Below, one piece after another: positions 54,188 to 63,471 of a stretch of DNA of 64,000 nt; position 1 is the first letter of the stretch; each line of letters begins with the position of its first letter. A program made the translations under genes and the position numbers. The stretch covers positions 248,001-312,000 of the forward strand of contig JAFKFV010000011.1 of assembly GCA_017307955.1 (NCBI GenBank). The letters run 5' to 3'. Below the pieces are notes generated by a model. The model ran no database searches, was not told the origin of the DNA, and saw nothing but the letters and a program-made list of their open reading frames with translations. Source of the stretch: Allobosea sp. (GTDB lineage: Bacteria > Pseudomonadota > Alphaproteobacteria > Rhizobiales > Kaistiaceae).

Positions 54188-55696
54188 TCAGAGCGCCAGG
54201 CGGATGACGTTGTAGGAAAGCGGCGGCAGCTTCGACTTCAGCGTGCCGTCTTCCACGATCGTGCCGGAGACCGTCTTCGGCGCGACATTGTCCGGATTGG
54301 CGGCGGTGTTGACCGCGCGGAGATCCGGATGCGTCATCTGGATGTGCTCGACGACCCGCGCCCCGGCGAAGCCCTGCAGCGAGGCCGAGAGATCGAGGCT
54401 CTCCGTCAGGTGGCGGTTCACCACGAAGAAGGTCAGCGCGTCGCCAGCCGTCGAGCGCACCGCCGACAGGTCGAGATAGGGGATGTCGTCGCCGAACGGG
54501 CTGTCATAGGTCGGGCCGTCGACGATGGCGTTGAGCGCCGTGCCGCGGCCATAGAGCGAGGCATAGAGGAAGGGATAGTAGATCGTCTGCTTCCAGGCCG
54601 GGCCGCCCTTCTCGGTCATGATCGGCGCGATCACGTTCACGAGCTGCGCGATACAGGCGATCTTCACCCGGTCGGCGCGGCGGATGAAGGTGTTGAGGAT
54701 GCCGCCGACCTGCAGCACGTCCTCGAAATTATAGATGTCCTCGAGGAGATGCGGCTCGTCCGGCCAGACATCGCCTTCCAGGATCTTCTTGTCGGCTTCG
54801 CGGCTGTGATACCAGACGTTCCACTCGTCGAACGAGATGGCGACATTCCGCTTCGAACGCTTCTTCGCCTTGATGAAGTCGATCACGCCGGCGATCGTGC
54901 CGATATAGCGGTCGAGCTTCTCGGCCTTGGCCAGATAGCCGAGCGTGTCATGCTCGACATTGGCGAAATACATGTGCAGCGAGATATGGTCGACCGAGTC
55001 ATAGGTATGCTCGAGGACCGTCGCCTCCCACTGCGGATAGGTCGGCATGTCGGAATTGGACGAGCCGCAGACGACGAGTTCCAGCGAGCGGTCGAACAGG
55101 CGCAGAGCCTTGGCGGTTTCGTTGGCGAGGCGGCCATATTCGTCGGCCGTCTTGTGGCCGACCTGCCAGGGGCCGTCCATCTCGTTGCCGAGGCACCAGA
55201 GCTTGACGTTGTGCGGGTCCGCCCAGCCATGCTTGCGGCGGAGGTCGCTCCAGTAGGAGCCGCCCGGATGGTTGCAGTATTCGACGAAGTTGCGCGCCGC
55301 ATCGAGGCCGCGCGAGCCGAGATTGATGGCCAGCATCGGATTGGTGCCGGCCTTCTTGCACCAGTCGACGAATTCGTTGACGCCGACGGCGTTGTTGTCG
55401 CGCGTCTTCCAGGCGAGATCGAGCCGGGTCGGGCGATCCTCGCGCGGGCCGATGCCGTCTTCCCAATTATAGGCGGAGACGAAATTGCCGCCGGGATAGC
55501 GCACATAGGGGGTGTTGATGGCGCGCACGAGGTCGATCACGTCGCCGCGGAAGCCGTCGGCATCGGCGGTCGGGTGGCCGGGCTCGTAGATGCCCGTATA
55601 GATCGCGCGCCCCAGATGCTCGAGGAACGAGCTGTAGATGCGATCATCGATCGCGGAGAGCGCGAAGTCCTTGTGGACGATCACGTTCGCTTTCAC
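54188..55696 (-). CDS. abfA: Alpha-L-arabinofuranosidase, GH51
   Basis: A 502-residue GH51 enzyme that releases L-arabinofuranose from arabino-oligosaccharides. The acid/base is Glu172 (LGNEMDGPW) and the nucleophile Glu291 (SFDEWNVWY); VRYPGGNFVSAYNWEDG is another family block. No signal peptide, so it acts in the cytoplasm. It starts with GTG 55696 after GCGAGG, giving the usual GH51 N-terminus. A regulator gene is upstream with an operator-like repeat between. Confidence 0.93.
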   Translation of the reverse strand: MKANVIVHKDFALSAIDDRIYSSFLEHLGRAIYTGIYEPGHPTADADGFRGDVIDLVRAINTPYVRYPGGNFVSAYNWEDGIGPREDRPTRLDLAWKTRDNNAVGVNEFVDWCKKAGTNPMLAINLGSRGLDAARNFVEYCNHPGGSYWSDLRRKHGWADPHNVKLWCLGNEMDGPWQVGHKTADEYGRLANETAKALRLFDRSLELVVCGSSNSDMPTYPQWEATVLEHTYDSVDHISLHMYFANVEHDTLGYLAKAEKLDRYIGTIAGVIDFIKAKKRSKRNVAISFDEWNVWYHSREADKKILEGDVWPDEPHLLEDIYNFEDVLQVGGILNTFIRRADRVKIACIAQLVNVIAPIMTEKGGPAWKQTIYYPFLYASLYGRGTALNAIVDGPTYDSPFGDDIPYLDLSAVRSTAGDALTFFVVNRHLTESLDLSASLQGFAGARVVEHIQMTHPDLRAVNTAANPDNVAPKTVSGTIVEDGTLKSKLPPLSYNVIRLAL

Positions 55697-55713
55697 GGCA
55701 ACCTCGCTGTGCG

Positions 55714-55757
55714 TTTTCCCGGATTTATATATCAAGTTTTCCGATATATACCGGAAA
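55714..55757. promoter_or_regulatory. Operator-like repeats before abfA
   Basis: TTTCCG-N8-CGGAAA (55738-55757) is a perfect inverted repeat around ATATATAC. A diverged copy of its half, TTTTCCCGGATTTATAT, starts at 55714. The AT-rich centres can also serve as -10 elements for abfA. The HTH regulator encoded just upstream is the likely ligand. Confidence 0.5.
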
Positions 55758-55781
55758 CTATGGTCCGTATCGCAGCATCTG

Positions 55782-56834
55782 TCAATCGCGGCGGGCCCCG
55801 GCGCGGTGCAGCCGCATGACGATGTCCTGGTCGAAATTGCCGAATCCGCGTCCGAAAATGTTGATTCCGCCGGGGTTGGTGGCGTTTTCTGCAATGCCGA
55901 TCCGCAGACGGATGGAGTGGTGGCCCTCGATGTCGAGATCGGCCAGCGTAACGTCCGAGACCCGCTCGCCATCGATGAAGGCGCCGCGATCCGAGACGGT
56001 CCAGGTCTTCAGCTTGCCATATTGCGAGCCTTCGAGCTTCCACCAGCGCGGCGTGAACAGCCCCCTTTTGTCGCCGAAATCGCCTGGCGAGGTCCAGGTG
56101 CCGATGGCGACATTGTTGACCCAGAGCGTGATGTCGGACGGCCAGTCGGGATTGGTGCCGGGCACCTCCGACGAGAGCTCCATCGTGAAATCGATGGCGT
56201 CGATCGTCTCGTTCAAGATCCTGGCATTGTTGGGGAATTTGTATTCGACATAGCCGCGCCGGAACCAGATGAGACCGGCCTGCATGCGCTTCGGATCGAG
56301 GAAGAAATTGGGGACGTCGAGAAGGCCGATGATCCCTTCCGCCGAGCAGAGCCCGCAGGGGGCCTCGACCGCGCAGCTCGTATAGAGCCCGATCGGCATC
56401 GCCACCTCGATGACATCGTCGACCGGCGCCTCGCTTTCGAGATCGAAGCGGATGGCGATCTCGTCATAGCGCGCGGAGCAGATCTTCTGGTGTCCCTTGC
56501 GCGCCTTCACCGTCCGCGTCTCGATGAGCGCCGCTTCCTCCAGCGCCAGCACGCTGGTCGCCACCGTCGATTGCGGCAGCGACAGCGCGGCGCTGATTTC
56601 ATTGACGTTCATCGGCCCCTTTGCGCTCAGCAGCCGCAGGATGTCGATCCGTGCCGGCGAGGCGAGGGACCGAAGAACACCATGGCTGTCGGCGGCGCGA
56701 AGGGTCAGAAAATTGCGCTTCAAGGACGGGATCCGGACGAGGATATCTGTATGATTGATATCATCGATCCTGATAATGTCCACCGAAGGGGCGGAGATGG
56801 ATGGAAGCGGGCGGGACAGGGGCTCGGCTGCCAT
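55782..56834 (-). CDS. ArsR-like HTH regulator with C-terminal jelly-roll-like domain
   Basis: A 350-residue protein. Residues about 52-115 form a winged helix (LRSLASPARIDILRLLS; LPQSTVATSVLALEEAALI). The middle holds cysteines 154, 160 and 163 in SCAVEAPCGLC, a possible metal site, with Cys119 not far off. The last 160 residues look like a beta-sandwich carbohydrate-binding domain (DITLWVNNVAIGTWTSPGDFGD). It is probably a sugar-responsive regulator of abfA. The start is uncertain, since no clear ribosome-binding site precedes 56834. Confidence 0.7.
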   Translation of the reverse strand: MAAEPLSRPLPSISAPSVDIIRIDDINHTDILVRIPSLKRNFLTLRAADSHGVLRSLASPARIDILRLLSAKGPMNVNEISAALSLPQSTVATSVLALEEAALIETRTVKARKGHQKICSARYDEIAIRFDLESEAPVDDVIEVAMPIGLYTSCAVEAPCGLCSAEGIIGLLDVPNFFLDPKRMQAGLIWFRRGYVEYKFPNNARILNETIDAIDFTMELSSEVPGTNPDWPSDITLWVNNVAIGTWTSPGDFGDKRGLFTPRWWKLEGSQYGKLKTWTVSDRGAFIDGERVSDVTLADLDIEGHHSIRLRIGIAENATNPGGINIFGRGFGNFDQDIVMRLHRAGARRD

Positions 56835-56994
56835 TTCGTTGGCCGAGGTGAGAAACCGGAAAAATCACCCCGTTCCCCGTTACCGCCACGTCCGGTTGAC
56901 GCGCTTCCATCCACCTCGACAACCATGGGCAGCGAGGATGGTTCCGGGCGGCTGAGGTGACCGCCGCCCGGCCGCGTCAACGGTGAGGTTGCGA

Positions 56995-57720
56995 TCAGTT
57001 GACCATGAAGCCGCCGTCGACCGGCATGGTGATGCCGTTGATCATCGAGGCGCGGTCGGAGAGGAGGAAGAGGATGACCTCGGCGACCTCGTCTGGGTCG
57101 GCGAAATGGCCGACGGGGATGCGCTTCATCATCGGGTCGGACTTGGCCGGATCGCTCCAGGCCTTCACGGCCATCGGCGTCAGCGTCACGGTCGGGTTGA
57201 CGGCGTTGACGCGGATGCCCATGCGGCCGAGCTCGTTGGCCATCGCGCGGGTCATGGCGTCCATCGCCCCCTTGGACGCGCAATAGGCGGTGTGGTCGGC
57301 GAAGCCGATCCAGGACGAGATCGAGGAAACGTTGACGATCGCGCCCGGCAGGCCCTTCTTCACGCGGTCGCGGGCATATTCCTGCGCCACGATCATCGGC
57401 GCGCGCGCGTTCACGGCATAGAGCATGTCGAAATCCTCGACCGGCAGGTCGAGGAAGGAGGCGAGCGCCGTCGTGCCGGCATTGTTGACGAGGAAATCGG
57501 CCGGCAGAGCCTCGAGAGCGGCACGGCGCGTCGCCTCGGCGTCGGCGAGATCGACGGCGATGCCGCGTGCGCCGATCTCCTCGGCGAGGCTGTCGAGATC
57601 AGCCTGCGAGCGCGAGATCGCCACGACCTCGGCGCCGCGCGCCGCCAGCATCTTCGCCGTCGCACGGCCGATGCCCTTGCCGGCGCCGGTCACCAGAACG
57701 CGCTTGCCGCTGAAATCCAT
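56995..57720 (-). CDS. L-xylulose reductase-like SDR
   Basis: A 241-residue SDR closely matching L-xylulose reductase (DCXR). It has TGAGKGIG (11-18), SRSQADLDSL, LVNNAGTT, VNVSSISS and Tyr146-Lys150 (AYCASKG), then the distinctive RVNAVNPTVTLTPM. It should interconvert xylitol and L-xylulose using NADP(H). It ends the pentitol unit. Confidence 0.85.
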   Translation of the reverse strand: MDFSGKRVLVTGAGKGIGRATAKMLAARGAEVVAISRSQADLDSLAEEIGARGIAVDLADAEATRRAALEALPADFLVNNAGTTALASFLDLPVEDFDMLYAVNARAPMIVAQEYARDRVKKGLPGAIVNVSSISSWIGFADHTAYCASKGAMDAMTRAMANELGRMGIRVNAVNPTVTLTPMAVKAWSDPAKSDPMMKRIPVGHFADPDEVAEVILFLLSDRASMINGITMPVDGGFMVN

Positions 57721-57746
57721 CCGTCTTCTCCCTTGATCATGCCCGC

Positions 57747-58520
57747 CTACCAGGCGGTGAAGCCCGCATCCGCCTGCACGATCGAGCCCGTCATCAGGCT
57801 GGCGGCGTCCGAGGCGAGGAAATGCACCACCGACGCGATCTCGTCCGGCCGCCCGAGCCGCCCCATCGGCGTATCGCGCAGCCAGGCCTCGACCATGCCC
57901 GGTATCTCATAGGCGAATTTGGTGAGCGGCGTCTCGATATAGGTCGGCGCCACCGCGTTGACGCGGACGCCATGCGGCGCCCATTCGGTCGCGAGCGACT
58001 TCGTCAGGTGATGCACGGCCGCCTTGGAGGCGTTGTAGTAGGCCTGCTTCTGCGGCCGGTTGACGATGAAGCCGGACATCGAGCCGATATTAACGATCGA
58101 GCCGCGCCCGGCTGCGATCATGTGGCGTCCGAAAGCGCGGTTGCACCAGAAGACGCCGTTGAGATTGACATCGACGACGTTCAGCCAGTGCTCGTCGGTC
58201 GTCTCCTCGGCCGCGACGCCCGATCGGGCGATGCCGGCATTGGCGACGAGGATGTCGATCCGCCCGAGCCGCGCAGCGAGTGCATCGGCGAGCGCGGTGA
58301 CCTCATCCGGACGCGTGACATCGAGGCCTGCGAATTCGGCTTCGACGCCCTTGCTGCGCAGCGCCACCAGCGCCGCGGCCCCGGCCTCCGGATCGAGATC
58401 CGCGATCACGACATGGGCGCCGGCCTCGGACATCGCTTCCGTGATCGCGAGTCCGATGCCGCGCGCCGCTCCCGTCACGACGGCGACACGGCCGTCGAGC
58501 CTCAGCTTCTCAAGATACAT
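57747..58520 (-). CDS. Polyol dehydrogenase-like SDR
   Basis: A 257-residue SDR with TGAARGIG, VANAGIARSG, the Ser in NIGSMSGFIVNRPQ and Tyr-Lys in YYNASKAAV. The pattern resembles D-arabinitol, sorbitol and galactitol dehydrogenases. It lies between the xylitol dehydrogenase and L-xylulose reductase genes with short gaps (38 and 26 nt), so it should oxidise another pentitol of the same pathway. Confidence 0.82.
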   Translation of the reverse strand: MYLEKLRLDGRVAVVTGAARGIGLAITEAMSEAGAHVVIADLDPEAGAAALVALRSKGVEAEFAGLDVTRPDEVTALADALAARLGRIDILVANAGIARSGVAAEETTDEHWLNVVDVNLNGVFWCNRAFGRHMIAAGRGSIVNIGSMSGFIVNRPQKQAYYNASKAAVHHLTKSLATEWAPHGVRVNAVAPTYIETPLTKFAYEIPGMVEAWLRDTPMGRLGRPDEIASVVHFLASDAASLMTGSIVQADAGFTAW

Positions 58521-58558
58521 CCGCCCCTCCCAAGGCGACCGCCGACATGTCGGCCGGA

Positions 58559-59605
58559 TCAGTCCGGCATCTCGATCTGGATCTTGACCTCGCCCGCCGG
58601 CGACTGGGCGGCATATTCGAACGCCTCGACGCTCTCCGCGAAGGGGAACGTCCGGGTGATCAGCGGCGAGACGTCGATCGCGCCCGAGGCGAGCATCGCG
58701 ACGCAGCGCGGATAGACATGGGCATAGCGGAAGACATGCTCGACGCGCGCTTCCTTGATCTGGCCCGCGGCGACGTCATAGGGAACCGGATCGAGCGGGA
58801 TACCGATGAAGACGACGGTGCCGCCCGGCGCGAGGGGCTCGAAGACGCCGGCCGCGGCGCGCGTGTTGCCCGAGCATTCGAAGACGATGTCGGCACCCCA
58901 GCCGGCGGTCTCGCCGCGAACGAAATCGACCAGCGACTGCTTGGCGACATTCACCGCATCGACGGCGCCGAGCTTCTTGGCGATCGCGAGCTTCGTATCG
59001 TCGACATCGCTGACGATGACGCGGGCGCAGCCGGCCGCGAGCGCCGCGAGCACGGTGACGAGGCCGATCGGACCGGCGCCGATCACGACCGCGATGTCGC
59101 CCGGCTTCACGCGCGCCTTGGTCGCGCCATGGACGCCGACGGCGAGCGGCTCGACCATCGCGCCGGCCGCATAGGAGACGCTGTCGGGCAGCTTGAAGGT
59201 GAAGTCGGCCGGGTGGACGACGCTCGGCCGCAGCACGCCATGGATGGGCGGCGTTGCCCAGAAGCGCACGGCCGGATCGAGATTGTAGAGGCCGAGGCGG
59301 GTGGCGCGCGAGGCGGCATCCGGAAGGCCCGGCTCCATGCAGACGCGGTCGCCGACCGCAAGCTCGGTCACGGCGCTGCCGACTTCCTCGATGATGCCCG
59401 AGGCCTCATGGCCGAGGATCATCGGCTCGCGCACCACGAAGGGGCCGATGGCGCCATGCGTGTAGTAGTGCACGTCGCTGCCGCAGATGCCCACGGTCTT
59501 TAGGCGGATGCGCACGTCGCGCGGGCCCAGCGTCTCCTCGATCGGGAAGTCGCGCAGCGAAAGACGGTTCTTCTCTTCCAGAACGAGCGCCTGCAAGGTC
59601 GTCAC
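58559..59605 (-). CDS. Xylitol dehydrogenase-like zinc alcohol dehydrogenase
   Basis: A 348-residue medium-chain dehydrogenase. Catalytic zinc ligands are Cys41 ([10 protein letters not shown]), His66 and Glu67 (GHEASG). The cofactor motif is [10 protein letters not shown]. The blocks [17 protein letters not shown] and [13 protein letters not shown] are typical of xylitol/sorbitol dehydrogenases. The four structural-zinc cysteines are missing, as in several xylitol dehydrogenases. It would oxidise xylitol to D-xylulose. Confidence 0.88.
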   Translation of the reverse strand: MTTLQALVLEEKNRLSLRDFPIEETLGPRDVRIRLKTVGICGSDVHYYTHGAIGPFVVREPMILGHEASGIIEEVGSAVTELAVGDRVCMEPGLPDAASRATRLGLYNLDPAVRFWATPPIHGVLRPSVVHPADFTFKLPDSVSYAAGAMVEPLAVGVHGATKARVKPGDIAVVIGAGPIGLVTVLAALAAGCARVIVSDVDDTKLAIAKKLGAVDAVNVAKQSLVDFVRGETAGWGADIVFECSGNTRAAAGVFEPLAPGGTVVFIGIPLDPVPYDVAAGQIKEARVEHVFRYAHVYPRCVAMLASGAIDVSPLITRTFPFAESVEAFEYAAQSPAGEVKIQIEMPD

Positions 59606-59686
59606 TCCAGCTTCGGGGCGGACGGCGCCTGGCGCGCGTCCGCGAGGGGTTGCGTCGAGGATGGGCCGCGGCTGCCGGTGGATCGG

Positions 59687-59896
59687 TCAGCCGCGGGCGA
59701 TGATGAAGGCTCCGACGATCACGGAGATCACGGTCGCGACATACAGCGAAAGGTCCTGTTCGACAAAGCGCATCCAGAACAGATGGATTGCGACAAACAC
59801 GACGACCGCGATGAAGACGCGATCGAACGCGTTGGTATGGATCGGCAGGAAGCCTTGCGGCTTCTTGGCGGCGGCGGCGGGTGGCAGATCGCTCAT
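59687..59896 (-). CDS. Small two-helix membrane protein in the pentitol unit
   Basis: A 69-residue protein with two hydrophobic helices (VFIAVVVFVAIHLFWMRFV and LYVATVISVIVGAFIIA) and a Pro/Ala-rich cytoplasmic start. It lies between the permease and xylitol dehydrogenase genes, 19 nt after the permease stop, in the same orientation. It may be an accessory subunit of the importer. No family is recognised. Confidence 0.7.
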   Translation of the reverse strand: MSDLPPAAAAKKPQGFLPIHTNAFDRVFIAVVVFVAIHLFWMRFVEQDLSLYVATVISVIVGAFIIARG

Positions 59897-59915
59897 GGTG
59901 TTCGCTCCTTGCCGC

Positions 59916-60752
59916 TCAACCCTTGACGGCGCCGAAGGTGAGGCCCGCGACGATGTGCTTCTGCACCAGCGCGAGGAACAGCACCGCCGGGATCAGCGTC
60001 AGCATGGCGGTCGCCGCCATCTGGCCCCAGTTGGTGCCGGTCACGGTGACGAATTCGGCAAGGCCCGTGGTGATCGTGCGGGCATGCACCGAGGTCAGCG
60101 TCGCGGCGAACAGATATTCGTTCCAGGCGAAGACCCAGGTCAGGATCGCGGTGACCGCGAGGCCCGGCCGCGCCAGCGGCGTGATGACATGGAACAGCAC
60201 CTGCCATGTCTTGGCGCCATCGACATAGGCCGCTTCGTCGAGTTCATGCGGAATGGCGTCGATCACGCCGCGCATGGTCCAGATGGCGAAGGGCAGGTTG
60301 AAGACGCAGTAGAGCAGGATGAGGCCGATGCGCGTGTCGAACATCTTCCAGTCGCCGACCACGAAGACCTGCGTGTAGAGCAGGAAGAGCGGCAGCAGGA
60401 AGGCGGCCGGCGGCGCCATGCGGTTGGTGATCGTCCAGAAGAAGACGTTCTCCTTGCCGACGAGCGGATAGCGCGACAGCGCATAGGTCGCGAACAGCGA
60501 CAGCGTCGTGACCAGGAGGGCATTCGACGTCGCGATGACGATCGAATTGAACATGAAGCCCTGGTAGGTCGTGTTGGTGATCGTTGCCCAGTAGTTCTCG
60601 GAGAAGAAGCTCTTGATGATGAAGCTCGGCGCGCCGAACAATTCGACACGGCTCTTCGCCGAGACGACGAACATCCAGTAGATCGGGAAAAGGGTGATCA
60701 GGCTCGAGAACACCCAGAACGCCAGCGAAAGGGCGGGACGGTCGCGCTTCAT
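59916..60752 (-). CDS. MalG-type polyol ABC transporter permease
   Basis: A 278-residue permease with six predicted helices and EAA loop [12 protein letters not shown]. The start at 60752 overlaps the MalF-type stop (ATGA). The sequence resembles permeases of sorbitol/mannitol-class importers. No ATPase gene is present between here and the window edge. Confidence 0.9.
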   Translation of the reverse strand: MKRDRPALSLAFWVFSSLITLFPIYWMFVVSAKSRVELFGAPSFIIKSFFSENYWATITNTTYQGFMFNSIVIATSNALLVTTLSLFATYALSRYPLVGKENVFFWTITNRMAPPAAFLLPLFLLYTQVFVVGDWKMFDTRIGLILLYCVFNLPFAIWTMRGVIDAIPHELDEAAYVDGAKTWQVLFHVITPLARPGLAVTAILTWVFAWNEYLFAATLTSVHARTITTGLAEFVTVTGTNWGQMAATAMLTLIPAVLFLALVQKHIVAGLTFGAVKG

Positions 60753-61630
60753 TCGGTCCTCCTCAGGTCGCGGCGGGCGACGAGGCCGGCATAGAGCAGC
60801 CAGCACAGCACGATGGTGAGATAGAGGGTGATCAGCGACATCGCCGAGCCGTAGCCGTAATCGGTCTTCGGGAAGACGACGCGCCAGATATAGAGGCCGA
60901 CATAGCGGGTGGCCGCGCCGGGTCCGCCGCCGGTCAGCATCCAGACCTCGTCAACGGTGCGCATCGCGTCCATGAGGCGGATGAACACGGCCGAGAGGAT
61001 GGCCGGCTTCAGCATCGGCAGCGTCACGTACCAGAAGGTCTGGAAGCGGTTGGCGCCGTCGATCTGCGCCTGCTCGAAGGGCTCCTTCGGCATCGAGGAG
61101 AGCGCGGCGAGCAGCGTCAGCGTGACGAGCGGCGTCCAGTGCCACACATCCATCACGACGGTGGTGAAGAAGGCCTGCTGCGGGTAGCGGCTGATCAGGA
61201 AGTCGATGCCGAACCATTTGTCGAGATAATAGGGGATGGGCCCGAGGCCCGGCACCGTCATCAGCCGCCAGGTGGCGCCGACGGCGACGGGGGCGATCAT
61301 CAGGGGCAGCGTATGAATGGTGCGGAAGAAGCCCTTGAGCGGGAAGTTCCGCATGAAGAGCTGCGCGAGCGCATAGCCGAGGATGATCTCGCTCACCACC
61401 GCGAAGACGCCGAAGCGCAGCGTGTTCCAGAGCGACATCAGATAGCCGCTGTCGAAAACCAGCTCGCGGTAGTTGTTGACGCCCGAGAAGCGCGGCGTCG
61501 GATCGGCGGCGAACGAGTTCCAGTCGAAGAAGCCGACGACCAGCACATAGATGAACGGCAGTACGCCGAACACGAAGAGAATGAACAGAGTCGGCGCCAG
61601 GAACAGCCAGCCGACGGATTGGGGGCGCAT
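60749..61630 (-). CDS. MalF-type polyol ABC transporter permease
   Basis: A 293-residue permease with six predicted helices and EAA loop [12 protein letters not shown]. It follows the binding-protein gene by 108 nt, and the start at 61630 has GGAG upstream. Together with the MalG-type protein it forms the importer channel of the pentitol unit. Confidence 0.9.
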   Translation of the reverse strand: MRPQSVGWLFLAPTLFILFVFGVLPFIYVLVVGFFDWNSFAADPTPRFSGVNNYRELVFDSGYLMSLWNTLRFGVFAVVSEIILGYALAQLFMRNFPLKGFFRTIHTLPLMIAPVAVGATWRLMTVPGLGPIPYYLDKWFGIDFLISRYPQQAFFTTVVMDVWHWTPLVTLTLLAALSSMPKEPFEQAQIDGANRFQTFWYVTLPMLKPAILSAVFIRLMDAMRTVDEVWMLTGGGPGAATRYVGLYIWRVVFPKTDYGYGSAMSLITLYLTIVLCWLLYAGLVARRDLRRTE

Positions 61631-61738
61631 GGGCTCGATCTCCGGGGACGGCCTGCCGTGAAGTCTGCGCGGGCCGACAGGGAGCGGCCCGCGCCGGGTG
61701 GCGCGATCCCGAAGGGACCGCGCCACCCGCGTCGCTCG

Positions 61739-63172
61739 TTACTTGCGATAGCCGAGCTTGGTCAGTTCCTGCTCGGCGGCCGCGGCCATCTGGTCCAGCG
61801 CGTCGGAAGCCGAGAGCTCGCCCGTGATCGCCTGGTAGAAGAACGGGGCGGTCGCTTCGCGGACCTGGGCGTGGAACGGATAGGGCGGGGCGCCGGCGAA
61901 GAGACGGCCGTCATTCTTCATCAGCGTGTAGTAGCCGTCCGTCTTGGCATCCTGCGCCACGACCTTCGGATCGTCATAGGTCGCCTGGTGCGTGATGCGC
62001 GAGCCCGCCACCGCCCAGTCGGCCTGAACCGAAGGCTGCGCGATGAACTCGAGGAAGAGGAGCGCTGCGTCCTTGTTCTTCGAGGAGTGCGGGATGCCGA
62101 AGGCGCCGCCGTCATAGTAGCCGATATAGCCCTTGCCGGCTTCGGCCGCCTCGAGCACACCCGGCTCCAGCGGCGGCAGCGCCACGCCGACCTTGCCCAC
62201 GACCTTCGACTTGGTGTCGTTGGTGGCGATCCAGGCGGCGTTCTCGCCATAGACGAGACCCTGGGCGGTTCGGCCGGCGGCGAAGGTCGCCGCGACTTCG
62301 TCCCAGGTCGAGGCCGTCGACTCCGGCGGCGCGTCGGGCAGGAGGCTCAGCCACCATTCCAGCGCCTTCTTGGACTCGGGGCTGTTCATCGAGCCGCCAT
62401 TGGCGACCGAGGCGGCATAGTTCTTCGAGGGATCGATGCCCCAGTTGTAGACGCCGAAGGTCGGCGCGACGCTTTCGAAGAACTCGTACCAGGACGCCGG
62501 ATGGCCGGTATGCGCCTGGACCGTCGAGCCCCAGAACTCGCCGCCATTGTCCTTGCCCCACGCCGTGAAGAAGTCGGCGATGTCCTTGTACTGCTGATGC
62601 GTCTTCGCCGGAGCGAGGTCATAGCCGTACTTGGCCTTGAAGGCGTCCTTGACCTTGGCGTCCTCGAACAGGTCCTTGCGATAGAGATAGACCTTGATGA
62701 AGGCTTCCATCGGCACGCCGAAGATGTCGCCGCCGTCGCCCTTGAAGTAGTTGACGAAGGTGGTGAACATCGCCGGGTCGAAATCGGGCGACTTCAGGTT
62801 CGGCTTCTCGGCCAGCGACTTGGTGATGTCGACCAGGAAGTTGCGGGCGAGGTAGGAATAGACGATGTCCTGCTCGATATAGACGAAGTCATAGATGCCG
62901 GTGTTGGCCTCCATGTCCTTGATCGCCTTGTCGTACATCTGGTCCCAGGACGTCGCCTCGAATTCGACCTTGATGCCGGTCTTCTTGGTGAATTCCGGCG
63001 CCAGCACGTCCTTGACGTAGTTGGACGGCGGCGTGCTTTCCGACACGCCGTGGATCGTCGTGCCTTCGAGACCCTTGGCCGCATCCGACCAGAAATCGGC
63101 CCGCGCCTCGCCGGCGCCGACCAGGAGTCCGGCGACAGCGGCGCCGAACATCATGCGTTTCAGTCCTGACAT
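61739..63172 (-). CDS. Polyol-binding periplasmic protein (solute-binding family 1)
   Basis: A 477-residue binding protein with a Sec signal ([17 protein letters not shown], cleavage near ARA-DF). The mature part contains [21 protein letters not shown] and a tryptophan-rich ligand region. Dehydrogenases for xylitol and related polyols downstream suggest a pentitol ligand. The start at 63172 has GAGG and GGGAGG upstream. It is the first gene of the unit. Confidence 0.9.
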   Translation of the reverse strand: MSGLKRMMFGAAVAGLLVGAGEARADFWSDAAKGLEGTTIHGVSESTPPSNYVKDVLAPEFTKKTGIKVEFEATSWDQMYDKAIKDMEANTGIYDFVYIEQDIVYSYLARNFLVDITKSLAEKPNLKSPDFDPAMFTTFVNYFKGDGGDIFGVPMEAFIKVYLYRKDLFEDAKVKDAFKAKYGYDLAPAKTHQQYKDIADFFTAWGKDNGGEFWGSTVQAHTGHPASWYEFFESVAPTFGVYNWGIDPSKNYAASVANGGSMNSPESKKALEWWLSLLPDAPPESTASTWDEVAATFAAGRTAQGLVYGENAAWIATNDTKSKVVGKVGVALPPLEPGVLEAAEAGKGYIGYYDGGAFGIPHSSKNKDAALLFLEFIAQPSVQADWAVAGSRITHQATYDDPKVVAQDAKTDGYYTLMKNDGRLFAGAPPYPFHAQVREATAPFFYQAITGELSASDALDQMAAAAEQELTKLGYRK

Positions 63173-63283
63173 TCCTCTTGCCTCCCATAGAATGTCGCGG
63201 GGTGGCACGGGCAGAATCCGACTGTCGACGGAACGGCGATGTCTTCGCCTTCCGAAGCAAAGGGCGGATGATGCAGTGCCTGA

Positions 63284-63308
63284 TCCCCGATGATCGGGGA
63301 CATTCCCC
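63284..63308. promoter_or_regulatory. Overlapping palindromes upstream of the pentitol unit
   Basis: TCCCCGAT-G-ATCGGGGA (63284-63300) is a 17-bp palindrome with perfect 8-bp arms. It shares its right arm with a second inverted repeat, GGGGA-CAT-TCCCC (63296-63308). They lie 112-136 nt before the binding-protein start, in the 299-nt gap after the AraC gene, where no other gene is seen. A regulator site is likely; a hairpin is also possible. Confidence 0.5.
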
Positions 63309-63471
63309 AGTTGAGCACAGAGCGAACGGCTTGACTTCCTCCAAGCCCTGGCCTTTGCCGATACCCGAACGCTCGATGAAGACTCTAGAAGACGACTTGC
63401 CGTCTCACTACGCGGATTCCAGGTCTCTCCTGTACGATTTTGATCGCATCACCGGCAAAGCACGAGGCGCG

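Noticed and set aside
61139..63169. Open frame of 676 codons antisense to the pentitol binding protein and permease
   Set aside because: Composition is low-complexity Arg/Gly/Asp and no start site or domain is seen; it is a shadow of the real genes.
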